NCBI GenBank assembly: GCA_023362775.1
Contig: JALMGJ010000002.1
Location: 59,436,414-59,500,413, forward strand
Length of the DNA: 64,000 nucleotides
Reading direction: 5' to 3'
Origin: Charina bottae
Lineage: Eukaryota > Chordata > Lepidosauria > Squamata > Charinaidae
In this document: piece after piece, positions 10,952 through 21,400 of the stretch
How positions within the stretch are numbered: position 1 is the stretch's first letter
Layout: every line of letters starts with the position of its first letter
Made by a program: the position numbers and the translations under genes
Notes under the pieces: generated by a model
Seen by the model: the letters and a program-made list of their open reading frames with translations, nothing else
The model's database searches: none
Told to the model about the DNA's origin: nothing

Positions 10952-11504
10952 TCTTGTCTATATATTTAAAATTAGCAAATATACAGAGAGACTATGCAGG
11001 TTACCGATTGGCACCTTTCTTTGAAATGAACCTCAAAGTCTTTTTATCTATTCTGAGTGCACAGAAAAAATTACTTGGCCTTCTGACCAATGGAGAATTT
11101 CCAGGGTTTCTCATTTTGGTTTTGGAGCTGGAGACAGCTATGTTTCCATCTATAAAAACTAGAGAGATTTCTATCTGGTCTTTAGGAATCTATCTTGCTA
11201 GGACCACTAAGACCTCCATAAAAGCAGTGGTCTGGGGCGTCTCTTTCTCTAGGTTTACAATCTCTCTGGAAAGGCTGGTAGTCAAGTAAGACAGCTTTGG
11301 AGCTCTGGAACATTCACTTCTACTTCACTAAGAATCTGAGGTTGCCCAAACTGTAGATTGGTAAATGCCAATTGCTGGTTTGGGGAAACTGCAATTAAAG
11401 GAAATGGCAGCTGGAACACTTGCTAATCAGTTTTAATCCACCAGAAGAAAGAGACATCCTGCAAGGAGATGACATTGTGGATAAGCCAGAAAAGAAACAT
11501 TAAT
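10952..11504. other. unassigned sequence
   Basis: A 111-codon plus-strand frame spans 10954-11289, but its composition gives no family resemblance and I do not regard it as a gene. Confidence 0.5.
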
Positions 11505-11885
11505 AATTCTTTGCCATGGCACCCGCCCTTTGGAACAGCTTACCCCCTGAGGTTAGACAGGCCCCCACTTTCCTGGCCTTCCGGAATGGGGTGAAGACAT
11601 GGTTCTGCCTCCTCGCTTGGGATGGGAAGGGGGATAGCCATTCATGGGGGTGTCTGGCACCGTGATCATGCCAAGGATAAGATTTTATGCCCATCTTGAA
11701 TTTTATATTTTATATTTTTGTATTTTTTATACTTGTATTTGTTTTTATGTGTATTTATACTTGTGTTGATACTATATTGTAGTGTTTTTATTGACTGTCA
11801 TTTTATTATCTGTAAGCCGCCCAGAGTCATGGTATACAAGATGGGCAGCAAAGAAATTTGACAGATAAAGAAAGAAATAACTACT
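11505..11885 (+). mobile_element. L2 LINE 3' end
   Basis: The first part codes for the last residues of L2 ORF2: MAPALWNSLPPEVRQAP-like, in the frame starting at about 11516, equivalent to the C-terminus of the L2 copy at 61.7-63.9 kb. It is followed by a T-rich 3' UTR and the family end TGTAAGCCGCCCAGAGTCA. The tail is an imperfect A-rich repeat. The RT is absent, so this is a short 5'-truncated copy. Confidence 0.78.
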
Positions 11886-12288
11886 TGACCATAATTTGAT
11901 TGCCCTATTAGCTGGGAAACCCACTTTTGTCTGGATTAGCATATGACCAGGCTGATCAACTAGGTGGCTTCCTAGAGGTTTGCTTGTCACACACCTATGT
12001 ATTAAGCAATTGAATTAATGTGTCACCTCATGCTTTCATTTTACAGGGAAAAAAAACATATATTTTTAGAAATAAAATTAACAGAGACTCTTTACAAAAT
12101 GTCTCTCTTCACTCCTAGGACTCAATCAAACCTTTTAACCTTCTGACTATCCTTTCCAGAGTGAGGCTGGGGAAAAATGTAAAAATACCTCATACAAAAA
12201 TCCATTATTTTATAGCTCTACAGAACACCTTCAAAAGAGGTCTATTCGGCAACACTGTCCATAGTAATGGGCCTCTTGAAAATACTTG
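11886..12288. other. unassigned sequence
   Basis: It is an ordinary AT-rich flank with no supported feature. Confidence 0.5.
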
Positions 12289-12495
12289 AACTAGACCAAG
12301 GGTCGGAAATGGCGGCTCGCGAGCCAAATGCGGCTCTTTGGCCCCTTGAGTGTGGCTCTTCCGCAGGCAGGCGTGGCGGGCGTGGCGCGGCAGCGAGTGT
12401 GGCGGGGCAGGCGCGGCAGCGGGCATGGTGTGCGTTGCTGTGGGCATACCCCTGGCAACCTGGCAGCCGTCTCCGGCAGCCATCTTGACGACGGG

Positions 12496-12545
12496 CAGGG
12501 CTTTCCAAACTGTGTGTCGCCTGACAAGCCGGAAGCGCTGAAGGG
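12496..12545. mobile_element. left end of hAT family A inside the larger element
   Basis: The sequence CAGGGCTTTCCAAACTGTG followed by GTCGCCTGACAAGCCGGAAGC matches the left end of the 251, 2884, 26904 and 27416 elements. I found no matching right end in the following 870 bp. It is therefore either a truncated insertion or a captured end that became part of the larger element. Confidence 0.6.
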
Positions 12546-12694
12546 AGTGGAAATTCTCCGTGCCAATCAGCTGTGCGTCGGGAAGCCCGGCAGCCTGCCC
12601 GCGCGATTTTTGCCTCCGTGCCGGAACCGAGGGCATTTTCGGGGTCCCCGGAGCCTGCCCTTTCGAAGGGGCACTGCTGCCCGAGCTGCAGTGC

Positions 12695-13124
12695 TGCCCC
12701 TTCGAAAGGGCAGGCTCCGGGGACCCCGAAAATGCCCTCAGTTTAGGCAGGGAGGCTGCGCGCAAGCTGCCTCAGCTGTTCTGCGGGGAGAATTGCCACC
12801 CCAGGGCAGCGTGTGCATGTGGAGAGGGGAGGTTTCTGCCTCCCTGCCGGAACCGAGGGCATTTTCGGGGTCCCCGGAGCCTGCCCTTTCGAAGGGGCAC
12901 TGCTGCCCGAGCTGCAGTGCTGCCCCTTCGAAAGGGCAGGCTCCAGGGACCCCGAAAATGCCCTCGGTTTGGCAGGGAGGCAGAAACCTCCCCTCTCCAC
13001 ATGCACACGCTGCCCTGGGGTGGCAATTCTCCCCGCAGAACAGCTGAGGCAGCTTGCGCGCAGCCTCCCTGCCTAAACTGAGGGCATTTTCGGGGTCCCC
13101 GGAGCCTGCCCTTTCGAAGGGGCA
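12695..13124. repeat. near-perfect DNA palindrome of about 430 bp, with inner palindromes
   Basis: The sequence from TGCCCCTTCGAAAGGGCAGG at 12695 reads as the reverse complement of the sequence ending at 13124, with the axis near 12909 and only scattered differences and small indels. Within each arm lies a shorter palindrome built on GCATTTTCGGGGTCCCCGGA and TTCGAA (one is centred near 12683). The same protein-like strings can be read from both strands, which confirms the symmetry. Such a sequence can extrude as a cruciform or fold as a long RNA hairpin. Confidence 0.88.
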
Positions 13125-13373
13125 GCCGTTGCCGCCGCAGCGACAACCTGGAAGCGCCACCGCCGAAGCAGTCGAGCCTCTCTTTCCCTTCTTCTTCCAA
13201 ACCTCCCCTGCCCCCTTCCACGCGATTGGCTCCCGCCCGCAAACCCCGCCCCCTTCCACGCGATTGGCCCGCGCCCGCAAACCCCGCCCCCTGGCTCTCG
13301 AGCACTTCAAAATGTGCACGAGCATGTCAAAATGGCTCCCGGCAAAAAAAGTTTGCCGACCCCTGAACTAGAC

Positions 13374-14476
13374 CATCACTTGGGATAGTTTTTATATTGT
13401 AAACTTCAGATACGTGGATTTTAACTCCTAGAATTCTCAACAAGTTTTGTGCTAGCTTTGTAATTAAAGATCACATATTCACACATTGGGAGGGTGCCCA
13501 ATTTGAGGAAGGCTATTCTAATGGAACTCAGCACATTGTATTCTTCAGTTAATTCCACATATTCTATGTATAGATTTTGATAATATTTGAACATTGAATA
13601 TTGGATTTATATTTTGCCTTTCCATAAAAAGGTAGCTAATCATAGAGTATAAAATACAAAATAATTTTATTAAAAGACCAGTTAAACTTAGAAATAAATG
13701 CAAATAATCAAATGTAAAATATAATTCATTATAAACATAAAAAGCATCAACAGCATAGTAAAAGTGTTAAAAATTCAAAAGACTAAATTTAAAAGATGTA
13801 TTTTAACACTCTTTCTGAAAGCAGAGTACCTGTAAATGCCATCATAACTCCAAGGAGTGTGCAAGCCTCAGTGTGGTAGTGAAATAGGGAATGCGTGCTT
13901 GAAGGGTGGAAATTTGGGCATCTTTAGAAGAGTCTCTACTGCAGAACCTAAATATTTGGATAGTTTTATACAAGGTAGGCACTGTTTAAGCCATGAAGGA
14001 TTTTATGTATTAAACTAAGATCCTGAATTGTGCTTTGAAAGCAACTAAGTTAAACAGTACCGTATAGAGTGATAGAATCAGAATACCTTTCATTAGTTAG
14101 TAGCTTTGCTGCTTCATTTTGCACCAGTTTAAGCTTCCAGGTATCCTTCAGAAGCAGAATATAAAGAATGTATTGCTGTGTGAAGTAACCAAGGTATGGA
14201 TAACTGTTAGGAATGGCACAACTAGCACATTAAGTGTAATTATGCAAAAGTATTGCTTACTTCTGCCACCATCTGGAGTTCCAAGAGCAATGCTAAACCA
14301 GAAACCTGCTCTTTCAATGGAAAATAACATCTTCCAAAAGAAGTCTAATTGTATTAAACAGGTCCTATTTTCTAATGAATAATTATACAGTTGTCTTATC
14401 TGTATTTATTTTCAGCTTATTTATGATCATCCAGGACAATTTTTCTACCAATACCAATAAATACTTAAATAAATAA
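13374..14476. other. unassigned AT-rich sequence
   Basis: I see no recognised element or coding signal. Confidence 0.5.
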
Positions 14477-14493
14477 TATCTATCTATCTATCT
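14477..14493. repeat. (ATCT)n repeat on the 3' side of BovB
   Basis: About four TATC units directly abut the 3' end of the minus-strand BovB. The same repeat is found at the other end (17693-17711). The LINE therefore either landed in a tetranucleotide array or the array is its duplicated target. Confidence 0.8.
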
Positions 14494-17400
14494 GTTGTTG
14501 TTGTTCAGTCGTTCAGTCGTGTCCGACTCTTCGTGACCTCATGGACCATAGCACGCCAGGCCTTCCTGTCCTCCACTGTCTCTCGGAGTTTACTCAAATT
14601 CATGTTCATTACATCGGTGATGCTATCTAACCATCTCATCCTCTGCCGTCCCCTTCTCCTTTTGCCCTCAGTCTTTCCCAGCATCAGGGTCTTTTCCAGT
14701 GAGTCCTCTCTTCGCATTAGGTGGCCAAAGTATTTGAGCTTCAGCTTCAGCATCTGTCCTTCCAATGAGCAGTCAGGGTTGATTTCCTTTAGGATTGACT
14801 GGTTTGACCTCCTTGCAGTCCAAGGGACTCTCAAGAGTCTTCTCCAGCACCACAGCTCGAAAGCATCAATTCTTCGGCGCTCAGCCTTCCTTATGGTCCA
14901 ACTCTCACAGCCATACATTGCTACTGGAAAAACCATAGCTTTAACTATACGGACCTTTGTCGGCAAGGTGATGTCTCTGCTTTTTAATATGCTGTCTAGG
15001 TTTGCCATAGCTTTCCTTCCAAGGAGCAAGCGTCTTTTAATTTCATGGCTGCAGTCACCGTCTGCGGTGATCTTGGAGCCCAAGAAAATAAAATCTGTCA
15101 CTGCTTCCATTTCTTCCCCTTCTATTTGCCAGGAAGTGATGGGACCAGATGCCATGATCTGGGTTTTTTTAATGTTGAGTTTCAAGCCAGCTTTTGCACT
15201 CTCCTCTTTCACCCTCATCAAGAGGCTCTTTAGTTCCTCTTCACTTTCTGCCATTAGGGTGGTATCGTCTGCATATCTGAGGTTGTTGATATTTTTCCCG
15301 GCAATCTTAACTCCGGCTTGTGATTCATCCAGCCCGGCATTTCTCATGATGTACGCTGCATATAAGTTAAATAAGCAGGGTGATAATATACAGCCTTGTC
15401 ATACTCCTTTCCCAATTTTGAACCAGTCGGTTGTTCCATGTCCGGTTCTAACTGTTGCTTCTTGACCCACATACAGGTTTCTCAGGAGACAGGTAAGGTG
15501 GTCTGGTACTCCCATCTCTTTAAGAATTTGCCACAGTTTGTTGTGATCCACACAATCAAAGGCTTTAGCGTAGTCAATGAAGCAGAAGTAGATGTTTTTC
15601 TGGAACTCTCTTGCTTTTTCCATGATCCAGCGAATGTTGGCAATCTGATCTCTAGTTCCTCTGCCTCTTCGAAACCCAGCTTGCACTTCTGGTAGTTCTC
15701 GGTTCACATGCTGCTGAAGCCTAGCTTGTAGGATTTTGAGCATAACCTTGCTGGCATGTGAAATGAGCGCAATTGTACGGTAGTTTGAACATTCTTTGGC
15801 ATTGCCTTTCTTTGGAATTGGAACGTAAACTGACCTTTTCCAATCCTGTGGCCACTGTTGAGTTTTCCAAATTTGTTGGCATATTGAGTGCAGCACTTTA
15901 ACAGCATCATCTTTTAGGATTTTAAATAGCTCAGCTGGGATACTGTCTTCTCCGCTAGCTTTGTTGTTAGTAATGCTTCCTAAGGCCCACTTGACTTCAC
16001 TCTCTAGGATGTCCGGCTCAAGGTCAGTGACCACACCATCGTATTTATCAGGGATATTAAGATCTTTCTTGTATAGTTCTTCTGTGTATTCTTGCCACCT
16101 CTTCTTAATCTCTTCTGCTTCTGTTAGGTCCCTGCCTTTTTTGTCCTTTATCATGCCCATCTTTGCACAAAACGTTCCCTTGATATCTCCGATTTTCTTG
16201 AAGAGATCTCTAGTCTTCCCCATTCTATTGTTTTCCTCGATTTCTTTGCATTGTTCATTTAAGAAGGCCTTCTTATCTCTCCTTGCTATTCTCTGGAATT
16301 CTGCATTCAGTTGTTTATATCTTTCCCTTTCTCCCTTGCCTTTTGCTTCCCTTCTTTCCTCAGCTATTTGTAAAGCCTCATCAGTCAGCCACTTTGCTTT
16401 CTTGCATTTCTTTTTCTTTGGGATGGTTTTAGTTGCTGCCTCCTGTACAATGTTACGAACCTCCATCCATAGTTCTTCAGGCACTCTGTCTACCAGATCT
16501 AATCCTTTAAATCTATTCCTCACTTCCACTGTATATTCATAAGGGATATGATTTAGGTCATACCTGATTGGTCTAGTGGTTTTCTCTACATTCTTCAATT
16601 TAAGCCTAAATTTTGCAATAAGAAGCTCATGATCTGAGCCACAGTCAGCTCCAGGTCTTGTTTTTGCTGATTGTATAGAGCTTCTCCATCTTTGGCTGCA
16701 AAGTATATAATCAATCTGATTTCGGTATTGACCATCTGGTGATGTCTATGTGTAGAGTCGTCTCTTGTGTTGTTGGAAAAGAGTGTTTGCTATGACCAGC
16801 GTGTTCTCTTGACAAAACTCTATTAGCCTTTGCCCTGCTTCATTTTGTACTCCGAGGCCGAACTTGCCTGTTATTCCGGTTATTTTTTGACTTCCTACCT
16901 TAGCATTCCAGTCCCCTATGATGAAAAGGACATCTTTTTTTGGTGTTAGTTCTAGAAGGTGTTGTAGGTCTTCATAGAACCGGTCAACTTCAGCTTCTTT
17001 GGCATCAGTGGTTGGGGCATAGACTTGGATCACTGTGATGTTGAATGGTTTGCCTTGGATTCGAACTGAAAGCATTCTGTCGTTTTTGAGGTTGTACCCC
17101 AGTACTGCCTTTCCCACTCTTTTATTGACTATGAGAGCTACTCCATTTCTTCTAAGGGATTCTTGCCCACAGTAGTATATATAATGGTCTCCTGAATTAA
17201 ATTCGCCCATTCCTGTCCATTTTAGTTCGCTGATTCCCAATATGTCGATGTTCAATCTTGTCATCTCATGTTTGACCACATCCAGCTTACCTTGATTCAT
17301 AGTTCTTACATTCCAGGTTCCTATGCAATATTGTTCTTTACAGCATCGGACTTTCCTTCCACTTCCAGACACATCCACAACTGAGCGTCCTTTCGGCTTT

Positions 17401-17692
17401 GGCCCAGCCGTTTCACACTTTCTGGAGCTACTCGGAATTGCCCTCCGCTCTTCCCCAGTAGCATTTTGGACACCTTCCGACCTGAGGGGCTCATCTTCCG
17501 GCGTCATATCTTTTAGCCTTTTGATACTGTCCATGGGTTTTCTTGGCAAGGATACTGGAGTGGTTTGCCATTTCCTCCTCCAGTGGACCACGTTTTGTCA
17601 GAACTCTCCATCATGACCTGTTCTTCTTGACCTGACTTCATTGAGTTACGCAAGCCCCTTCGCCACGACAAGGCAGTGATCCATGAAGGGGA
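14494..17692 (-). mobile_element. BovB (RTE clade) LINE, near full length
   Basis: About 3.2 kb, the usual length of BovB. The minus-strand 5' end reads CCCCTTCATGGATCACTGCC..., and the 3' end reads GAGTCGGACACGACTGAACG followed by a (CAA)n tail, both as in ruminant and squamate BovB. It is bounded on both sides by ATCT repeats. The single ORF of an RTE element, APE endonuclease then RT, is open apart from two stops. BovB is known for horizontal transfer among squamates and ruminants. The good preservation suggests recent activity in this lineage. The SINEs in this window share its GACACGACTG tail, which suggests that BovB moved them. Confidence 0.95.
14505..17591 (-). pseudogene. BovB ORF: APE endonuclease plus reverse transcriptase, two stops
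   Basis: One minus-strand frame of about 1,028 codons. The N-terminal half (17591-16746) is an APE endonuclease with GTWNVRTMNQGKLD, ELKWTGMGE, QVYAPTTDA and GDWNAKVGS; after the stop the SDHELLIAKF block is still readable. RT motifs follow: VPIPKKGNAKECSNYRTIAL, CFIDYAKAFDCVDH (motif A), RQGC-type motif B at the second stop, and LRYADDTTLMAE (motif C, catalytic DD intact). It ends with the RTE C-terminal region ELWCWRRLLRVPWTARRSN. In-frame stops are TAG at 16746-16748 and TGA at 15399-15401, each explicable by one transition. There are no frameshifts. The true start is unclear: an in-frame TGA lies just upstream of 17591 and no ATG is present there. Confidence 0.95.
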
Positions 17693-17711
17693 TCTATCTA
17701 TCTATCTATCT
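17693..17711. repeat. (ATCT)n repeat on the 5' side of BovB
   Basis: About five TCTA units directly follow the 5' end of BovB, matching the array at 14477-14493. Confidence 0.8.
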
Positions 17712-18133
17712 CATATTAATCAGCAGAACCAATCTAAAATGTTTTGGAGAATAAATAGAATAAAAAGGAATATGAATTCACCAAACATACTTCCTTGTCA
17801 CATCATACGCTAGGTCAAAGACATGTATAGAATTAATACTTTAAAAAAAAAAAAATGATAAAATGTTGACGTGTTTCCAGTCCAGCTGTATTTATCTGGA
17901 ATAGCTGGAATAGTTTCATTCCAAAATGTGACTGCCTAGAAATGTCTAAGTACCTGTATTGTAGAAATGTCTTGTACCTGTTTTCTTTGCTGCTGCATTT
18001 TGTCCAATGTGAAATACACAAACATGTTAGGCAATTCTGGAACAAGCCTCAGAAGACAACAGAAACTTTGTGCAAAGGTTACTTTTAGAACATTGTTGAC
18101 TGATGGAGACTTTCTTTGGCCATTTGCATGTTA
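17712..18133. other. unassigned sequence
   Basis: No feature was recognised in this stretch. Confidence 0.5.
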
Positions 18134-18141
18134 TTCTAATG

Positions 18142-18456
18142 CAGGTTTTCTCAACTGGGGTTCCATGGAACCCTAGGGTTCCAGGAGAGGTCACTAGGGG
18201 TTCCCTGGGAGATCATGATTTATTCTAAAAAATATTTCAAATTCAGGCAACTTCACATTAAAGAGGTAAGTTTCATTCTTTATTTTTAGTTTAAGAACAC
18301 TGTTAATGCATATACAGTATACAGGCCTACACATGAAACAAATATAATAATTTTGTACCTTCTGGCCTATATTTGAGCCTGAATGTGCAGAGGTTCCCTG
18401 AGGCCTGAAAAAATATTTCATGGGTTCCTCCAGGGTGAAAAGGTTGAGAAAGGTTG
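18142..18456. mobile_element. non-autonomous hAT element, family B
   Basis: A perfect 8-bp duplication, TTCTAATG, flanks it (18134-18141 and 18457-18464). The left end is CAGGTTTTCTCAACTGGGG and the right end is AAAAGGTTGAGAAAGGTTG. These are imperfect inverted repeats of the CAGGGTTTCTCAACC class common in hAT MITEs. Subterminal GGTTCC motifs occur on both sides. The interior is AT-rich and has no transposase. Confidence 0.88.
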
Positions 18457-18464
18457 TTCTAATG

Positions 18465-21400
18465 TACGTATGGCTAATTGAGACTACACAAATATTTAGT
18501 TACTTTTATATCTCTTCTATCATTCATCTTCTGTGTACCTTGTCAATTAATATATCCAAAACAATTAACTCTCTGTAATCCTGTATTTGTTTTGTGGATA
18601 TCTTCCAAAAGCATATTTTATAATTGCTTATGATTCAAATACTGTAGTCATCACTGATTACTTCAAATATATTGGACAACAATTAGCCAGTCATTTCTGT
18701 TTGTTGTGTCAGATCAGCAAATAATTTCATACAATGAAGAGCCCATTATTAAAGTTAGAAAACAAACAGAAGTAGCAAATGGCTTTAACTTTAGATTAGT
18801 AAGTTCTGATTAAATTGTTGGTCCTTTTTGGAAAGACAGAAATGATTCCATATCATAAATTTTATTTAAATTGGCACAATTTGTGGTAATGGATAGTTTA
18901 AAATTCATAGGTAAGAAGGTATGATAAATAATATAGAAGGGATCATATTACCGAGGTTCATTCAAAGCTGCTGACATGCATAAAATTTATTTGGCCTATG
19001 ACCATATTCTGCTTTTCATAATATGTTCCTGTTAGTTATGAAATTGAAATATTTTATGTTATTTATGCATCTGGTTTAGCTGTAATTGTGTAAAATTAAT
19101 ATTCTTGCTATAACTACAAAACTGCTTGGAAGTCACAGGGTATTCAAAGAAGATGTATGTTATTTGAAAATTCATTCTAATATAACTATTAGGTATTCTA
19201 TTTCATATTTCATTCATACCACTGAAATTAGCTGACAGATTTGTGGCTTACACCAGCCATCTTATTCAACCATGGCATTATTTAAGTAATACCCACATGA
19301 AAAGAAAAGTTTTGCATTTGTGTTGTATTATTCATAGTTATTTCAGTAAGGGCACCACCATTTTTAGCCAGAGTTTGTCAATATTATCTATAGAGGTTTG
19401 GAAATCAAATTTCAAATTCAGATAAATGAAGAGGGAAATAGTGTGCATTAGGGAAATAGTATGTATCTCTATGCATACAGAAGTCCTTTAGAATTTAGAT
19501 AACAGTAAGCATTTTCCTGAATACTTCCTGCAGGGCCATCTTGTGCAAAATTCATGTTCATGTATTTCTTTGTAGTTGGACAACTGAGCTGATGGATGGG
19601 TGAACAATTTATTATTGTTATAGGATTATTTATTATTATTTATGAATATTATTAGCAAATCCTAGAATCTGTATTATGTGTAATGTTAACAGTTTAACAA
19701 ATACATTTTTAAAAGGCAAAAATGTTGGAAGGATCTAAAGTCACTTCAGTAGAACACTACTGACAACAATTATTATTCCATTACAAGATCTTATTGTGTA
19801 ACAATATATCTAAATGGCCTACAACTTCATGAATGCATTCTTAGAAATCCATTGGGATAAAAGTCACTATGTTTTCATATCCTGAACACAAACATATTTT
19901 TGTATGTAGGTGTATTTTTGTGTAGAAAGAGTTTAATGCACTGAATACTTATGCAATAGATTATTGTCATAATATTTTGTTTGGAAAACTTGTTTAGAGA
20001 AGGTGACAGAACGGTAGTGTTTAATGTTGCTCCTAACCTTTCCTATTTACTACTGATATCTCAGCAGATTCTTACAGGGCAATATATAACAGTAGGACTC
20101 GTGTTCACAACCTAATATTCCTAGCAAGTAATCTGTAATGGTTTCTCCAACAAAGATAAAACATGAAATAATATAAAATATGCTTTAAAGCCTCCCTTTT
20201 TAAAGAACCCAAGCTTCACATATCCAGCTTTCCATGGTGAAGACAATTCTGCTGACCGTGAAGAAAATAAATATAGATATAAATAAATTCTGTCAAAGGT
20301 CTTTCTTCATCTATTTGTTTCAATAGATGCAATTTTGTTCTATGAAACTTTATATACTACAACAATATTGTTCTATACAGCAGCTTTGCCTAATCTATAA
20401 CCTCCAGCCAGAATGACAAATATTCATTATAGACTTGTGTGTATGTATGTGTGTTTGTATGTCTATATATTCTTCTATTACATTGGAGTAATTGAATCCA
20501 AAGTCCAGTACATTAGAGGACATGGGGCAGGAGAGTCTACTTAAAACTTCCATCATTCTAAAATAAGTACAAATCAACTCAGTATCAATATCAAGTTCTC
20601 CAGTATTCCGTTTTATTTACATATGAGATTTTATTTACAGTTATATTTATATTACATATGAGATTATGCATACGAGATTTTATTTACATATGAGATTATA
20701 CCAAGTAATATCTATCCCCCTGCAAAAGATGAAAAATGTAGTACTACTGCTCTTTCCAGCAATGTTTTGTTTTTTCCAATACAGTTCATGGAAATATACT
20801 TAAGGAAGCCCAGTGAGTCTTACCTTTTGTTTGTAAAAAACTAATTGAAATAGTGTACATAACTTTAAACATACAGTATTTTTAAGAGAGTGTGTTGGCA
20901 TGAAAGAAGTTATAAAAAAAACCTCTCAACAGCTGGAATTGTCTAAATTATAAGCAGAATAATTAATCTGAATGTATTCAAAACATATGTTATGGACATT
21001 ACACGACGGTGTTGTTTGCTGGGTAGAATAGCATCCATCCATGGAACTGATACTTTCTTCTCATTCCACCACCTGCATAAATATCAGGACTGTTCCAGGA
21101 GGTTGGCCAATTCTCTGGAGCAGATCTGGAGTGTGAAGGTTGAGAGAGGAGAAGAGCAAAGGAAAGTCATGTGGCACAAAACCAAACAAAAAACAAAACA
21201 TCTGACTGAAGTAATACAATTCACTATACAAAGATTCACTACATCTATCAAAATTATTTTCACCTAATACTTACAAAACTGTTTGAACAGAGTCCTTTAT
21301 TGATTGATATCCTTCATCATTTGATGTTAGAAACAATAACAAAAGATGTATAGAGACTTGTAGTTCAATTAGGAATTTTCCTAAAGCTGTGAAGTAGACA

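Larger units (their letters stand above)
12297..13365. mobile_element. GC-rich hAT-type element carrying a large palindrome
   Basis: The left end reads CAAGGGTCGGAAA and the right end reads TTTGCCGACCCCTG, which is an imperfect inverted pair. The 8-bp duplication AACTAGAC is perfect (12289-12296 and 13366-13373). The 1,069-bp interior has no transposase. It contains GGCTCGCGAGCCAAATGCGG near the left end, a left end of hAT family A at about 12496, a nested palindrome (12695-13124), and two tandem copies of a unit around CCACGCGATTGG at 13217-13290. Its base composition is far richer in G+C than its surroundings. Long frames on both strands are produced by the palindrome and repeats. Confidence 0.85.

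Noticed and set aside
12205..13371. Several long overlapping open frames on both strands (up to about 240 codons)
   Set aside because: They arise from a GC-rich palindrome, so both strands give the same protein-like strings. They lie inside a non-autonomous hAT element and match no domain.
14533..16542. Long plus-strand frames of 310 and 193 codons
   Set aside because: They are antisense shadows of the BovB ORF on the minus strand.
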